Source of the DNA: DATIUV01 sp049322755
GTDB taxonomy: Bacteria; Pseudomonadota; Gammaproteobacteria; Burkholderiales; UBA6910
Direction of reading: 5' to 3'
Assembly (NCBI GenBank): GCA_049322755.1
Contig: JBMOQX010000067.1
Location: 62,001 to 126,000, forward strand
DNA: 64,000 nucleotides
Part shown: positions 50,409 through 58,508 of the stretch, piece after piece
How the letters are laid out: the number at the start of each line of letters is the position of its first letter
How positions within the stretch are numbered: the stretch's first letter is position 1
Notes under the pieces: generated by a model
Databases searched by the model: none
The model's input: only the letters and a program-made list of their open reading frames with translations
What the model was told of the DNA's origin: nothing
Program-made: the position numbers and the translations under genes

Positions 50409-51356
50409 ATGGCCAAGATCTTCTTCTCGTATTCACACGACGACGAGGCTTATCGCGATCAGCTCGAGAAGCATCTGGCGATGCTTCGCCATCAAGGCCT
50501 GATCGAGTCTTGGCACGACCGCCGAATCACGGCAGGGTCGCAATTGGATGCGGCCATCGACGCCCAGCTTGAGTCGGCGGACATCGTGCTGCTGCTCGTG
50601 AGTTCGAGCTTTCTGGCCTCCGACTATTGCTACTCGATCGAGATGAAGCGGGCGATGCAACGTCACGCCAGCGGCGACGCCGTCGTGGTACCGGTCATTG
50701 TCCGCCCCTGTGACTGGCACGCCGCGCCTTTCGGCGGTTTGCTGGCGGCCCCCAAGGACGGCAAGGCAATCACGCAGTGGCCGAACTTCGACGAGGCCTA
50801 CGCCGACGTCGCTCGCCAGATTCGCTTGCTCGTCGAGTCACGAGCCGGCGCATTGCCGCGGCCATCGCCGGTGCCCGCTGGTCGCATCGATGCTTCGCGC
50901 ATCGATTCGCTGCCGCGCTCAAGCAACCTGCGACTGAAAAAGGAGTTCACGGACCGGGATCGTGACGCGTTCCTGCACGACACGTTCGAGTACCTTGCCC
51001 GGTTCTTCGAAGGCTCTCTGCGGGAGTTGAACGCGAGGCAGCCGGGGATCGAGAGCCGCTTTCGGCGAATCGACGGGGACCACTTCACGGCAACGATCTT
51101 CCGCAACGGCAAGAAGGTGAGTGAATGCGCGATCGCGCTTGGCGGACTCGGATCGAGAGATGGCGCCATCACCTACTCGCACGACGCATCAGTCCGCGGG
51201 AACAGCTTCAACGAGATGCTCTCGATCGACGCGGATGACCAGGCGCTGCATCTGAAGCCGCTTGGCATGGCCATGAGAAGCGAACGCGATGCCAAGCTCT
51301 CACCGGAAGGTGCGGCGGAGTTCTTCTGGAGTCTGCTCATTGCTCCACTCCAATGA
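50409..51356 (+). CDS. TIR-domain protein with an uncharacterised C-terminal domain
   Basis: 315 residues. Residues 1-140 are a bacterial TIR domain: IFFSYSHDDEAYRDQLEKHL, ESWHDRRI, SADIVLLLVSSSFLASDYC and SIEMKRAM, where E78 in the SDYCYSIE motif is the expected catalytic Glu of NADase TIRs. Residues about 165-315 (RLKKEFTDRDRDAFLHDTFE, SRFRRIDGDHFTATIFRNGK) form a domain I do not recognise. TIR proteins of this size on islands are often antiviral effectors; defence is an inference. Confidence 0.85.
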   Translation: MAKIFFSYSHDDEAYRDQLEKHLAMLRHQGLIESWHDRRITAGSQLDAAIDAQLESADIVLLLVSSSFLASDYCYSIEMKRAMQRHASGDAVVVPVIVRPCDWHAAPFGGLLAAPKDGKAITQWPNFDEAYADVARQIRLLVESRAGALPRPSPVPAGRIDASRIDSLPRSSNLRLKKEFTDRDRDAFLHDTFEYLARFFEGSLRELNARQPGIESRFRRIDGDHFTATIFRNGKKVSECAIALGGLGSRDGAITYSHDASVRGNSFNEMLSIDADDQALHLKPLGMAMRSERDAKLSPEGAAEFFWSLLIAPLQ

Positions 51357-51978
51357 CTTGCGCAAGTTGCTGCTGGCCTGCGGCATCCTCTCCTCGCTGC
51401 TGTACGTGACCACCGTCGTGATCGCCGGTTTGCACTGGCACGGCTACAGCGCGACCTCTCAAACGGTCAGCGAACTGTTCGCGATCGGCGCGCCGACGAG
51501 CAGCTTCGTCGTCCCGCTCTTCGTCCTGTACGCGCTTCTCGTGTACGCCTTCGGCGCGGGCATCTGGCTGTCCGCCGGTCGCTCGCGCGTACTGCGCGTG
51601 GCGGCCGCGCTCGTCATTGGCAAGGAAGTCCTGGGACTCATCGTGACGCTGTTCTTCCCGATGCATCTTCGCGGCACCGAGCCAACGCTCACCGATCAGA
51701 TGCACGCGATTCTGACGCTGATCGGCGTGGTCTTCATGCTGGCGGCCATCGGCTTCGCGGCGACGGCGTTCGGCAAGCGATTTCGGCTCTACTCGATCGC
51801 GACGATTGCGTTGCTCGCAGCGTTCGGGACGCTGGCCGGCCTGGACGGCGCGCGTCTGGAGGCAAACCTGCCGACGCCGTGGATGGGGGTGACCGAGCGC
51901 ATCAACATCTTTGCCTACATGCTGTGGATCATCGTGCTGGCGATGCTCCTGTGGCGGTACAGACCGGCTACGCGCTGA
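51289..51978 (+). CDS. DUF998-like membrane protein
   Basis: About 229 residues (206 if the TTG at 51358 is the start) with six hydrophobic segments: LLLACGILSSLLYVTTVVIA, SELFAIGAPTSSFVVPLFVL, VLGLIVTLFFPMHLRG, AILTLIGVVFMLAAIGFA. The pattern fits DUF998. The ATG at 51289 would overlap the TIR gene by 68 nt; the TTG at 51358 directly follows the TIR stop. Role unknown. Confidence 0.75.
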   Translation: MPSSHRKVRRSSSGVCSLLHSNDLRKLLLACGILSSLLYVTTVVIAGLHWHGYSATSQTVSELFAIGAPTSSFVVPLFVLYALLVYAFGAGIWLSAGRSRVLRVAAALVIGKEVLGLIVTLFFPMHLRGTEPTLTDQMHAILTLIGVVFMLAAIGFAATAFGKRFRLYSIATIALLAAFGTLAGLDGARLEANLPTPWMGVTERINIFAYMLWIIVLAMLLWRYRPATR

Positions 51979-52056
51979 GACGCCGTGTGCAGGAAGGCCT
52001 GAACTCCGCACTTCTTTGTCACGCGACCGCCAGCGTCCCGCCGCGGCTCGCCGCGA

Positions 52057-52329
52057 TCACTTGCCGGTCGAGGGCGGCGTCCCGCCCGGCGTGTACCGCG
52101 CCTTTCCGTCGCCCATGAAACGCTTGTTGTACGCCTCGCGCGCGGCGGCGCAGATCGCCTCGCCGACGGATGCCCGGTCCACACGGCACTGCTGCATGAC
52201 CTGCTTGATCCGTTCGGGGTTCTGCATCAGCGACTCGACGGTCTCGTCTTTCGATGGTTTGTCGCAGCCGGTCAGCGCTAGTACGGCAAGCAACATAGGC
52301 AGGCCGATGATCACACGCTGAAGCGACAT
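52057..52329 (-). CDS. eexN: EexN/TrbK-like entry-exclusion lipoprotein
   Basis: 90 residues: a lipoprotein signal (IIGLPMLLAVLALTGCDKP, lipobox LTGC) and a body with TVESLMQNPERIKQVMQQCR and CAAAREAYNKRFMGDGK, the pattern of EexN-family proteins. In trb operons it sits after trbJ and before trbL, as the remnants here still show. Appears intact. Confidence 0.82.
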   Translation of the reverse strand: MSLQRVIIGLPMLLAVLALTGCDKPSKDETVESLMQNPERIKQVMQQCRVDRASVGEAICAAAREAYNKRFMGDGKARYTPGGTPPSTGK

Positions 52330-52343
52330 TCGCTGCTCCCTCC

Positions 52344-52510
52344 TCAGTTTCCGTAGAACCGAACCGGCTGCGGCGAGTAGCGCGTCTGTTCGCCGAGGAA
52401 CCGGCGCCGCACTTCGTGCGCCCGGTCCTCGGCCGCGACGACCCTCGCCTGCTCCAAGGCGCCGCGCGGTCCTGCGCGATGCGAAGCTGCCGCTCCTGAT
52501 CCAGCACCCG
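52344..52510 (-). pseudogene. trbJ: TrbJ C-terminal remnant
   Basis: Upstream of eexN on the minus strand the sequence DQERQLRIAQDR, then in another frame LEQARVVAAEDRAHEVRRRF and QTRYSPQPVRFYGN before a stop at 52344, resembles the C-terminus of TrbJ-like proteins. It is joined without a gap to the radC remnant within VRVLDQERQL. At least one frameshift. Confidence 0.55.
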
Positions 52511-52950
52511 CACGTCGACGAGTGTCAGCGCGTCCTTCAAACGCTGCGTCAGCAGTTCGTCCGCGCGGCTCGGCTCCGCGACGCCCGACGGGTAGCAGTG
52601 CGCGAACAGCACCGCGGCCGCGTTGCGTGCCAGACCTCCTTGACCACCTCGCGCGGGTACACGGCCGCGCTGTCGATGGTGCCGCGGAACAGCTCGACGT
52701 ACTCGATCAGGCGGTGCTGCGCGTCAAGCATCACGACCGAGAACACCTCATGGTCGAGGGTACCGAGCTTCGTCCACAGGAAGTCCCGTGCGACGCGCGG
52801 TGAGGTGAAGGACGTCCCGCGCCGGACGCGCCGGCCCGTCACCTGACGCGCGGCCGACAGAACCTCCTCGGCCGTCGCCGGACGGTAATCGCCGGCCGCA
52901 TCGCGCACCAGCAGCGACGAGGATTCGGAAGTGAGGATCGAGTGCGACAT
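52511..52950 (-). pseudogene. radC: RadC/JAB-domain remnant
   Basis: The N-terminal part reads MSHSILTSESSSLLVRDAAG, SPRVARDFLWTKLGTLDHEV, SVVMLDAQHRLIEYVELFRG and DSAAVYPREVVKEV as in island RadC proteins. A one-base shift near 52635 moves the rest to another frame (NAAAVLFAHCYPSGVAEPSR, LLTQRLKDALTLVDVRVLD). The metal motif HxHPSG has become HCYPSG. The normal C-terminus is replaced by trbJ sequence. Confidence 0.82.
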
Positions 52951-53558
52951 GGTCGTGCTCCGGTCTGCAGGGCGGAATTACCCGGGACCGGCGGGCCACG
53001 CGGCAGCGCACGGAGTCAGGGGTCGAAGGCGGCCGCAGGCCGCGCGTGCGTGCGCAGCACGCGCCGCCCTTGACGCAGGTGCACGGCGTGTACGCTCGGA
53101 AGAACAGGCAGGACGCCCCACGTGTCCGCGTTCACAGCTTCCGTGCCGCTCCCACGCGGTGAGACTGGAGCGCCCGTCGAATGCACTTGGGTCACCGCCG
53201 CCTGGAGATTCGATCAGCCACCATCCGAGGTGTCCGGCAAAAGCGGAATCGACGCGCTCGGCCCCCGACGGTTGCTGGCAAACGCCGCGCGGTCGCGCAC
53301 AGCCGGCCGCGGGCCGCCGGAGGCGTGAGGGATCCAGGCCGGAAGGCCGCGACTCGCGTGCGAGGCGTGGGGCACCGCCCGAGAGCCCGACGGCGCGGAG
53401 CACTGGCACGTCGCTCAGGACCTGCGGTACATCCTGACTCATGGAACGGACTTGAAAGGGGAAATGAATGATGAAGAGTGTACTTGCCGGCGGAGGACTG
53501 CTATACTGCAGCTCAAGTTACCGCCTCTCACAGTCCGTTAGCACCTACCGGATGTACC
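52951..53558. other. Non-coding region between radC remnant and abiEi
   Basis: 608 bp with no recognisable gene in any frame; short frames here show no family signatures. A TATACT hexamer at about 53510, some 45 bp before the abiEi start, could be the -10 of the abiE promoter, but no convincing -35 is seen. Confidence 0.4.
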
Positions 53559-54365
53559 ATGCGCACCCCCATTCCCGCCTCCTCCGCCCGGGAACGCCTC
53601 TCGGCGGTCGTGCGGTCGGCCGGCGAGTTCATCTCAGTGGATTCCGCCGCCGCCGCGCTCGGTGTGTCCCGCCAGAACGCGGCGCGCACGTTGGCTCGCT
53701 GGCAGCATCAGGGGTGGATCGCCCGAGTCCGGCGCGGCCTGTACACGCTGCGTGCCCTTGAATCCTCGATCGGCGACACGGCCGTCAAGGACCCGTGGAC
53801 GCTCGTGCCGGCGCTGTTCGGCCGCGCCTACGTCGGTGGCGCCAGCGCCGCCCACCATTGGGACCTGACAGAGCAGTTGTTCCGTCCCGTGTTCGTCTAC
53901 ACGACCCAGGACGTCCGGCATCGCGAGACGCAGGTTCACGGCGCGACCTTCGTAGGTAAGCACATCGGCGAGGAACGGTACTTTGGGACGAAGACCGTCT
54001 GGCGCGACAGCACACGCGTGCTGGTTTCCGATCCCCACCGCACGATCGTCGATCTGCTGGATGACCCGTCGATGGGCGGCGGGATCACGCACGTCGCCGA
54101 CTGCTTGCACCACTACCTGCGCCGGCCGGACGCCGCGGCCGACACGCTGCTCGAATACGCGGAGCGCGCCGGCAACGGCGCCGTCTTCAAGCGCCTGGGC
54201 TTCCTCGCTGAGCGCGCGGGCGCCGAGGAGAAACTGATCGCCGGCTGTGCGGCCCGGCTCACACAGGGCAATGCGAAGCTCGACCCGGCGTTGCCGTGCC
54301 CGCGCCTCGTGCGTCGCTGGCGCCTGTGGGTTCCCGAGCGCTGGAAGCGGAAGGACTCCGCGTGA
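53559..54365 (+). CDS. abiEi: AbiEi-family antitoxin (type IV toxin-antitoxin)
   Basis: 268 residues. N-terminal winged helix (ISVDSAAAALGVSRQNAART, QGWIARVRRGLYTLR) and the AbiEi body (YVGGASAAHHWDLTEQLFRP, KTVWRDSTRVLVSDPHRTIV, HVADCLHHYL). AbiEi proteins repress their operon and counter AbiEii without direct contact. Its stop overlaps the GTG of the toxin gene (GTGA), indicating tight coupling. Confidence 0.9.
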   Translation: MRTPIPASSARERLSAVVRSAGEFISVDSAAAALGVSRQNAARTLARWQHQGWIARVRRGLYTLRALESSIGDTAVKDPWTLVPALFGRAYVGGASAAHHWDLTEQLFRPVFVYTTQDVRHRETQVHGATFVGKHIGEERYFGTKTVWRDSTRVLVSDPHRTIVDLLDDPSMGGGITHVADCLHHYLRRPDAAADTLLEYAERAGNGAVFKRLGFLAERAGAEEKLIAGCAARLTQGNAKLDPALPCPRLVRRWRLWVPERWKRKDSA

Positions 54366-55783
54366 TCGAGCGCGCCGAGGTCCTCGCCGTCGCCACCGAC
54401 CTGTCGCTCGCCCCGGAGGTCGTCGAGAAGGACTACGTGCTCGGCTGGCTGCTCGCCGGGATCTACGGGCACGAACGGCTCGCGCCCGCGTGGGTGTTCA
54501 AGGGCGGCACCTGCCTGAAGAAGTGCTACTTCGAGACGTACCGGTTTTCAGAGGATCTCGATTTCACGGTGACCGACGCGGCGCTGCTGGACGAGGCGAC
54601 CCTCAAGCAGGTGTTCACCGAGATCGCGGAGCGGCTGTACGAAGAGGTCGGCCTCGAGATCCCGACCGACCAGTTGCGCTTCGAGGTGTACCGGAACAAG
54701 CGGGACGGCCTCAGCTGCGAGGGCCGCATCTACTACCGCGGGCCGCTGCGCCGAGTCTCGAATCTTGCGCGGATCAAGCTTGATCTGACCGTCGACGAAG
54801 TGCTCGTTGCGGAGCGGGTCGAGCGCGAGGTCGGCCACCCGTACACGGACCGGCCGGAGACCGGGATCTCCGCGCGCTGCTACGCGTACGAGGAGGTGTT
54901 CGCCGAAAAGGTCCGCGCGCTTGCCGAGCGGACTCGGCCGCGCGACCTCTATGACGTGATCAACCTGTTCCGCAACGGCGACTACCGTCCCGCCGCGGCG
55001 ACGGTGCTCGACATCCTGCGGCGCAAGTGCGAGTTCAAGCGGATCGCGGTGCCCACGTTCGCCGTGCTGGCGGACGCCATGCAGGAGCTGACCGGCGACT
55101 GGGACGCCATGCTGCGCCATCAGTTGCCGGTCCTGCCGCCGTTCGAGACGTACTGGTCGGTCTTGCCGTCGTTCTTTGCCTGGCTCGAAGGCGCGGTTCA
55201 GCCTTCAACGGTCGCCGCGGCGCCGCTCGGCGCGGACGAACAGGTGTTCCGCCCGGCGTTCGGCGCTCTGCGCCGCGCCGGCGTCCGGGGCGCGTCGTTC
55301 CTCGAGATCATCCGCTTCGCCGCCGCGAACCGCCTGTGCGTCGATCTGGGCTACCAGGGGAGCGTACGACGGATCGAGCCGTACTCGCTGCGCCGCAGCC
55401 GCGCGGGCGACGTGCTGCTCTACGCCGTGAAAGCGCAGACCGGCGAGGCGCGAAGCTATCGTCTTGATCGAATCGAGGGAGCGACTGCGACGACGCAGCC
55501 GTTCACGCCGCGATTCGCGGTGGAACTGGCGCCGTCCGAGGTCGGCACGATTCCGCCGGTGGCACGCTCGGGCGGCGCGCCACGGAGCGGCCCTGCACAA
55601 AGCACCTTCGGTTCGCGCACAGCATTCGGCAGCCTGACGGGGCCCGTGCATGTCTACGAATGCACAGCCTGCGGCAAGCGATTCGAGCGCAGGTCTCGGG
55701 ACGCGACGCTGCGTACCCACAAGACTCCCCAAGGGTGGAACTGCCCGGGACGAACCGCGTATCTCGTTGACACAAAGTATTGA
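54362..55783 (+). CDS. abiEii: AbiEii nucleotidyltransferase toxin fused to WYL-like and zinc-ribbon domains
   Basis: 473 residues. Residues 1-255: AbiEii/MenA-type nucleotidyltransferase with FKGGTCLKKCYFETYRFSED followed by LDF (GG...DxD pattern), LARIKLDLTVDE and RPRDLYDVINLFRNGDY. Residues about 310-390 look like a WYL domain (FLEIIRFAAANRLCVDLGYQ, RIEPYSLRRSRAGDVLLYAV, SYRLDRIEGA). Residues 434-465 have C434-x2-C437, H453 and C461, a zinc-ribbon-like end. Typical AbiEii proteins lack the last two parts. Toxins of this class transfer nucleotides to tRNA or other targets. Confidence 0.85.
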   Translation: MIERAEVLAVATDLSLAPEVVEKDYVLGWLLAGIYGHERLAPAWVFKGGTCLKKCYFETYRFSEDLDFTVTDAALLDEATLKQVFTEIAERLYEEVGLEIPTDQLRFEVYRNKRDGLSCEGRIYYRGPLRRVSNLARIKLDLTVDEVLVAERVEREVGHPYTDRPETGISARCYAYEEVFAEKVRALAERTRPRDLYDVINLFRNGDYRPAAATVLDILRRKCEFKRIAVPTFAVLADAMQELTGDWDAMLRHQLPVLPPFETYWSVLPSFFAWLEGAVQPSTVAAAPLGADEQVFRPAFGALRRAGVRGASFLEIIRFAAANRLCVDLGYQGSVRRIEPYSLRRSRAGDVLLYAVKAQTGEARSYRLDRIEGATATTQPFTPRFAVELAPSEVGTIPPVARSGGAPRSGPAQSTFGSRTAFGSLTGPVHVYECTACGKRFERRSRDATLRTHKTPQGWNCPGRTAYLVDTKY

Positions 55784-55820
55784 AGCTTTCGGCGGGCGGC
55801 GCGCGGGGAACCCGGCAGCG

Positions 55821-56141
55821 CTATATCACCACCGCGATAGTGGAATCCTCACGCCGACGCGAGGCGCGTACGACGACTTCAACGCGTTGATCCAAGGCGA
55901 CCAGTGCCTGCATCAGACGCTCCAGCGAGATGTTCTGCAGCTTGTAGTTCCTGATCTGCGAGATCTTCGACTGGGGCATTCCGAGGCGCTTGGCTGCCTC
56001 GACCTGGGTGAATTCTCGCTCCGTAAGTATCCGATTCACCTTGAGCGCAAGCGTCGCCTTGGCAGTCAGTTCCTCCGCGTCCTCGAACCCGAGGTCGGCG
56101 AGAACATTGTCCGTGCCGCGCTCGCGGCCCTTACGTGCCAT
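55821..56141 (-). CDS. XRE-family antitoxin, HigA-like
   Basis: 106 residues with one HTH (TQVEAAKRLGMPQSKISQIR) and the HigA2-like tail (NISLERLMQALVALDQRVEV). It lies directly after the HigB-like frame on the same strand, the toxin-first order of HigBA systems. It appears intact although its toxin is frameshifted. Confidence 0.85.
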   Translation of the reverse strand: MARKGRERGTDNVLADLGFEDAEELTAKATLALKVNRILTEREFTQVEAAKRLGMPQSKISQIRNYKLQNISLERLMQALVALDQRVEVVVRASRRREDSTIAVVI

Positions 56142-56143
56142 GG

Positions 56144-56510
56144 TCATCTCCTGTGCGCTGCTCCCTGGCGGGCAAGCAGCGCCTTCAATCGCCTCTCGAC
56201 GAGTTCCACATCCTCGCGCGGCGTGCTGATCCCGGACTTCGACTTCTTCTGAAACGCATGCAGTACATGCACGCTGTCGCCGACGTTCACCGCGTACACC
56301 GCGTACACCGCGCGTGTCGCCCCGATGATCGCCGACGATCTCGTACACACCGGAACCAAGCCCCTTCCACGGCTTCGCCGACGGCGGCGTGCCGCCCATC
56401 TGAACGACGAACAGCGCCACACCCATGTCCTTCTGCACCTCGATCGAGAACGCCTTGAAATCCTTCTTCGAGGACCCCTCCCAGACGAGCAGTCGTCGCG
56501 ACACCGTCAC
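56144..56510 (-). pseudogene. HigB-like toxin with frameshift
   Basis: The first part (LLVWEGSSKKDFKAFSIEVQ, GGTPPSAKPWKGLGSGVYEI) and, in another frame, the second part (RAVYAVYAVNVGDSVHVLHA, FQKKSKSGISTP) are the two halves of a phage-type RelE/HigB toxin. The shift lies near 56300-56315, beside a 9-bp unit (GCGGTGTAC on the minus strand) present in tandem. As read, full-length toxin is not made. Confidence 0.78.
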
Positions 56511-56513
56511 GGA

Positions 56514-56879
56514 TTATCTCCGTTCGGAGATAGAACTGTCAACGGCGTCCGCAGGGCCGGAACGCACAATGCGCCGACCCGTATCGGAGGTCGACCGCAG
56601 CACCGGCTGGCCGTCGGCCCAGCGGTCCAGATCCTCGATCGCATAAACGACGCGTCCTCCGAACCGCCGGAACGGCGGCCCGCCGCCGTGGACGCGATAC
56701 TTCTCCAGAGTCCGCGGCGACATGCACAGGTACTCCGCCGCCGCCACGGTGTCGACGAACCTGCGCGCGATAGGGAGCGGAGCATCAGGCGCTGATGGCG
56801 CGCTTGGTGACGGGCCGCCGGGGCCGCTCTTGAGGACCAACGGCTGGCGCAAAGACAGCGGGTGAGGTTTCTTCGTCAT
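56514..56879 (-). CDS. AlpA/excisionase-like DNA-binding protein
   Basis: 121 residues with a MerR-type/HTH_17 domain in the middle (FVDTVAAAEYLCMSPRTLEK, YRVHGGGPPFRRFGGRVVYA, IEDLDRWADGQ). Such proteins control integrase genes or act as excision factors. Its start overlaps the integrase stop by 4 nt (ATGA), so it follows int in one transcript. Confidence 0.85.
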   Translation of the reverse strand: MTKKPHPLSLRQPLVLKSGPGGPSPSAPSAPDAPLPIARRFVDTVAAAEYLCMSPRTLEKYRVHGGGPPFRRFGGRVVYAIEDLDRWADGQPVLRSTSDTGRRIVRSGPADAVDSSISERR

Positions 56880-58237
56880 GACCGCGACCCCACGTCGCGC
56901 CCGGCATCTTGCGCGCGCTTGGTGCCGGGCGGAACCGCACGGTTGGCACCAGCACGATGCCGGAACGGCCTGTAGTTGGCGAGCGCAGTGCGACTCGATT
57001 CCGGCGTCGCGACAGTCGGCGGCGCCGGCAGCGCGTGAGGCGGGGCGGCCGCCGGCGCCGGACTCGACTGCGCCAGCAGTTCCTTGCGCCGCCCAGCGAC
57101 CTTGTCCGCCGCCGCCCGAATCGGGTCGTCCTCGGCGTGCACGTAGCGCATGAACATCTGCACCGTCTTGTGCGCCGTGAGTGCCATGCCGACCCTCACT
57201 GGCACGCCGGAGTTCGCGATGTCGGTGGCGGCGCGGTGCCGGACCCCGTGCGTGCCGATGTGCGGCACGCCCGTGCGTTCGAGGATGCGGCGCCAGCCGT
57301 GGTAGTAGGTGTGGTCACTCATCGGCTCCGCGGGCTTGAAGATCGCGGGACAGACGAACGGCGAGCCTTCGTATCGGTACGCCGCCTGCAGCAGCCGGTA
57401 CGCCTCCTGGCTCATCGGCTTCGAGATCCCGCCGGTCTTGCTCTCCGGCCACACCACGCGGCGGTTCTCGAAGTCGACCCATTCCCAGCGCAGCGCGAGG
57501 ATCTCGGACATCCGCGCCGCGAACTCGAACTGCAGGCGAATCGCCAGCGTCAGGATAGGGTGCTCGAGTCCCTCGGCATCGGCGCGGTCGAGGTAAGCGT
57601 AGATCCTCGCCAGCTCGTCGTTCGTGATCAATCGGGTCTTGCCGTTCTCGGGGTACTTCGGCACGTGCCGGCACGGGTTCGAGCCGTCGGGACGGTACTC
57701 CCACAGCTCGGCCAGGTTGAACATCTTGCGGATGCAGGCCAGCGTCCGGTTGGCAGTGACCGGCGTGCCGCTCATCGCGCGCATCAGCGCCGCGATGTCG
57801 GCGCGCGCAACCTCCGGGACCTTGAACTTTCCGAGGGCCGGGAGGATGTGCAGCTTGATGATCGTTTCGTTCGTCTCGACGGTGCTGGGCTTGTTCCGAG
57901 GCCGCGAGTACTCCTCCAGGAACTGCGCGCACAGCTCAGCCACCGCCGGCGCCTGGCGCATGGCGAGCTTTGCTGCGCTCGGGTCCTGCCCCTTGCGGTC
58001 GGCCAGCATGTCCTGGGCGATCGAACGCGCCTGCTCGACGGTCAGCTCGCCGAACCGGCCGATGGCCGGCTTGCGCCGCTCGCCCCAGTTCGTCCGGTAG
58101 TTCAGCATGAACACCTTCCGGCCCGCCGGCGTCACCTTGCAGAGGAACCCCGGTACGGCGGTGTCCCGCAGTTCGTAGTCCTTTTGGCCGGGACCGGCGG
58201 CATCCACCACGGTCTTGGTCAGCTTGGTCAATGGCAT
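56876..58237 (-). CDS. int: Tyrosine-type site-specific integrase (P4 family)
   Basis: 453 residues. N-terminal DUF4102-like arm (LRDTAVPGFLCKVTPAGRKV), SAM-like core (TVETNETIIKLHILPALGKF) and catalytic domain with Arg (QFEFAARMSEILALRWEWVD), His-x-x-Arg (HGVRHRAAT), second His (LTAHKTV) and the nucleophile Tyr (FMRYVHAED). It lies 177 nt inside attR and is transcribed away from it; it is the enzyme expected to act on the tRNA-Leu anticodon-loop core. Confidence 0.94.
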   Translation of the reverse strand: MPLTKLTKTVVDAAGPGQKDYELRDTAVPGFLCKVTPAGRKVFMLNYRTNWGERRKPAIGRFGELTVEQARSIAQDMLADRKGQDPSAAKLAMRQAPAVAELCAQFLEEYSRPRNKPSTVETNETIIKLHILPALGKFKVPEVARADIAALMRAMSGTPVTANRTLACIRKMFNLAELWEYRPDGSNPCRHVPKYPENGKTRLITNDELARIYAYLDRADAEGLEHPILTLAIRLQFEFAARMSEILALRWEWVDFENRRVVWPESKTGGISKPMSQEAYRLLQAAYRYEGSPFVCPAIFKPAEPMSDHTYYHGWRRILERTGVPHIGTHGVRHRAATDIANSGVPVRVGMALTAHKTVQMFMRYVHAEDDPIRAAADKVAGRRKELLAQSSPAPAAAPPHALPAPPTVATPESSRTALANYRPFRHRAGANRAVPPGTKRAQDAGRDVGSRS

Positions 58238-58413
58238 GCAAATCTCCTGCGCAGGGCCGACTCCAGAAACCCGGCAGGACCCGCGAGGATGGAAGGACCG
58301 ACGCTTCGCTGCCTGCCCGGGCGTACCGTAAGTCCCTGGGCCGCCTCGGAGGAACCAACTCCGGCGCGGTCCGACGTACTTCGGTTAAAGTCAGCCTACG
58401 ACGCCGGGGACGG

Positions 58414-58420
58414 CTCAAAA
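58414..58420. other. Right attachment site (attR core CTCAAAA)
   Basis: Matches the core at 37069-37075. The right flank (TCCCGCGG...) is tRNA sequence; the left flank (...CCGGGGACGG) is island sequence. Confidence 0.8.
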
Positions 58421-58468
58421 TCCCGCGGCCGCAAGGTCGTGCGAGTTCGATTCTCGCTCCCGGCACCA
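58414..58468 (+). tRNA. 3' half of chromosomal tRNA-Leu(CAA)
   Basis: Anticodon loop CTCAAAA and 3' stem TCCCG, variable arm CGGCCGCAAGGTCG, T-arm GCGAG-TTCGATT-CTCGC, acceptor TCCCGGC and ACCA. It completes the 5' half at 37037-37075. Without that half and its promoter it is not functional. Confidence 0.92.
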
Positions 58469-58508
58469 GGGTGCGCGTTCCGCTGCCCGCCCACCCGCTG
58501 ACCCTGGC

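Larger units (their letters stand above)
37069..58420. mobile_element. 21.3-kb genomic island integrated in tRNA-Leu(CAA)
   Basis: Bounded by the two halves of one tRNA-Leu gene and the CTCAAAA core. A tyrosine integrase and an AlpA-like regulator lie at the right end, facing inward. Contents: a replacement intron-bearing tRNA-Leu(CAA), copper efflux genes, redox genes, an AraC regulator, conjugation (trb, eexN, radC) remnants and three defence-like loci (TIR, AbiE, HigBA). The trb genes are broken, so self-transfer by conjugation is unlikely, but int and the att cores look intact. Confidence 0.9.

Noticed and set aside
53122..53471. Small plus-strand frames between the radC remnant and abiEi
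   Set aside because: No ribosome sites, no recognisable motifs, and overlapping frames of equal quality on both strands.
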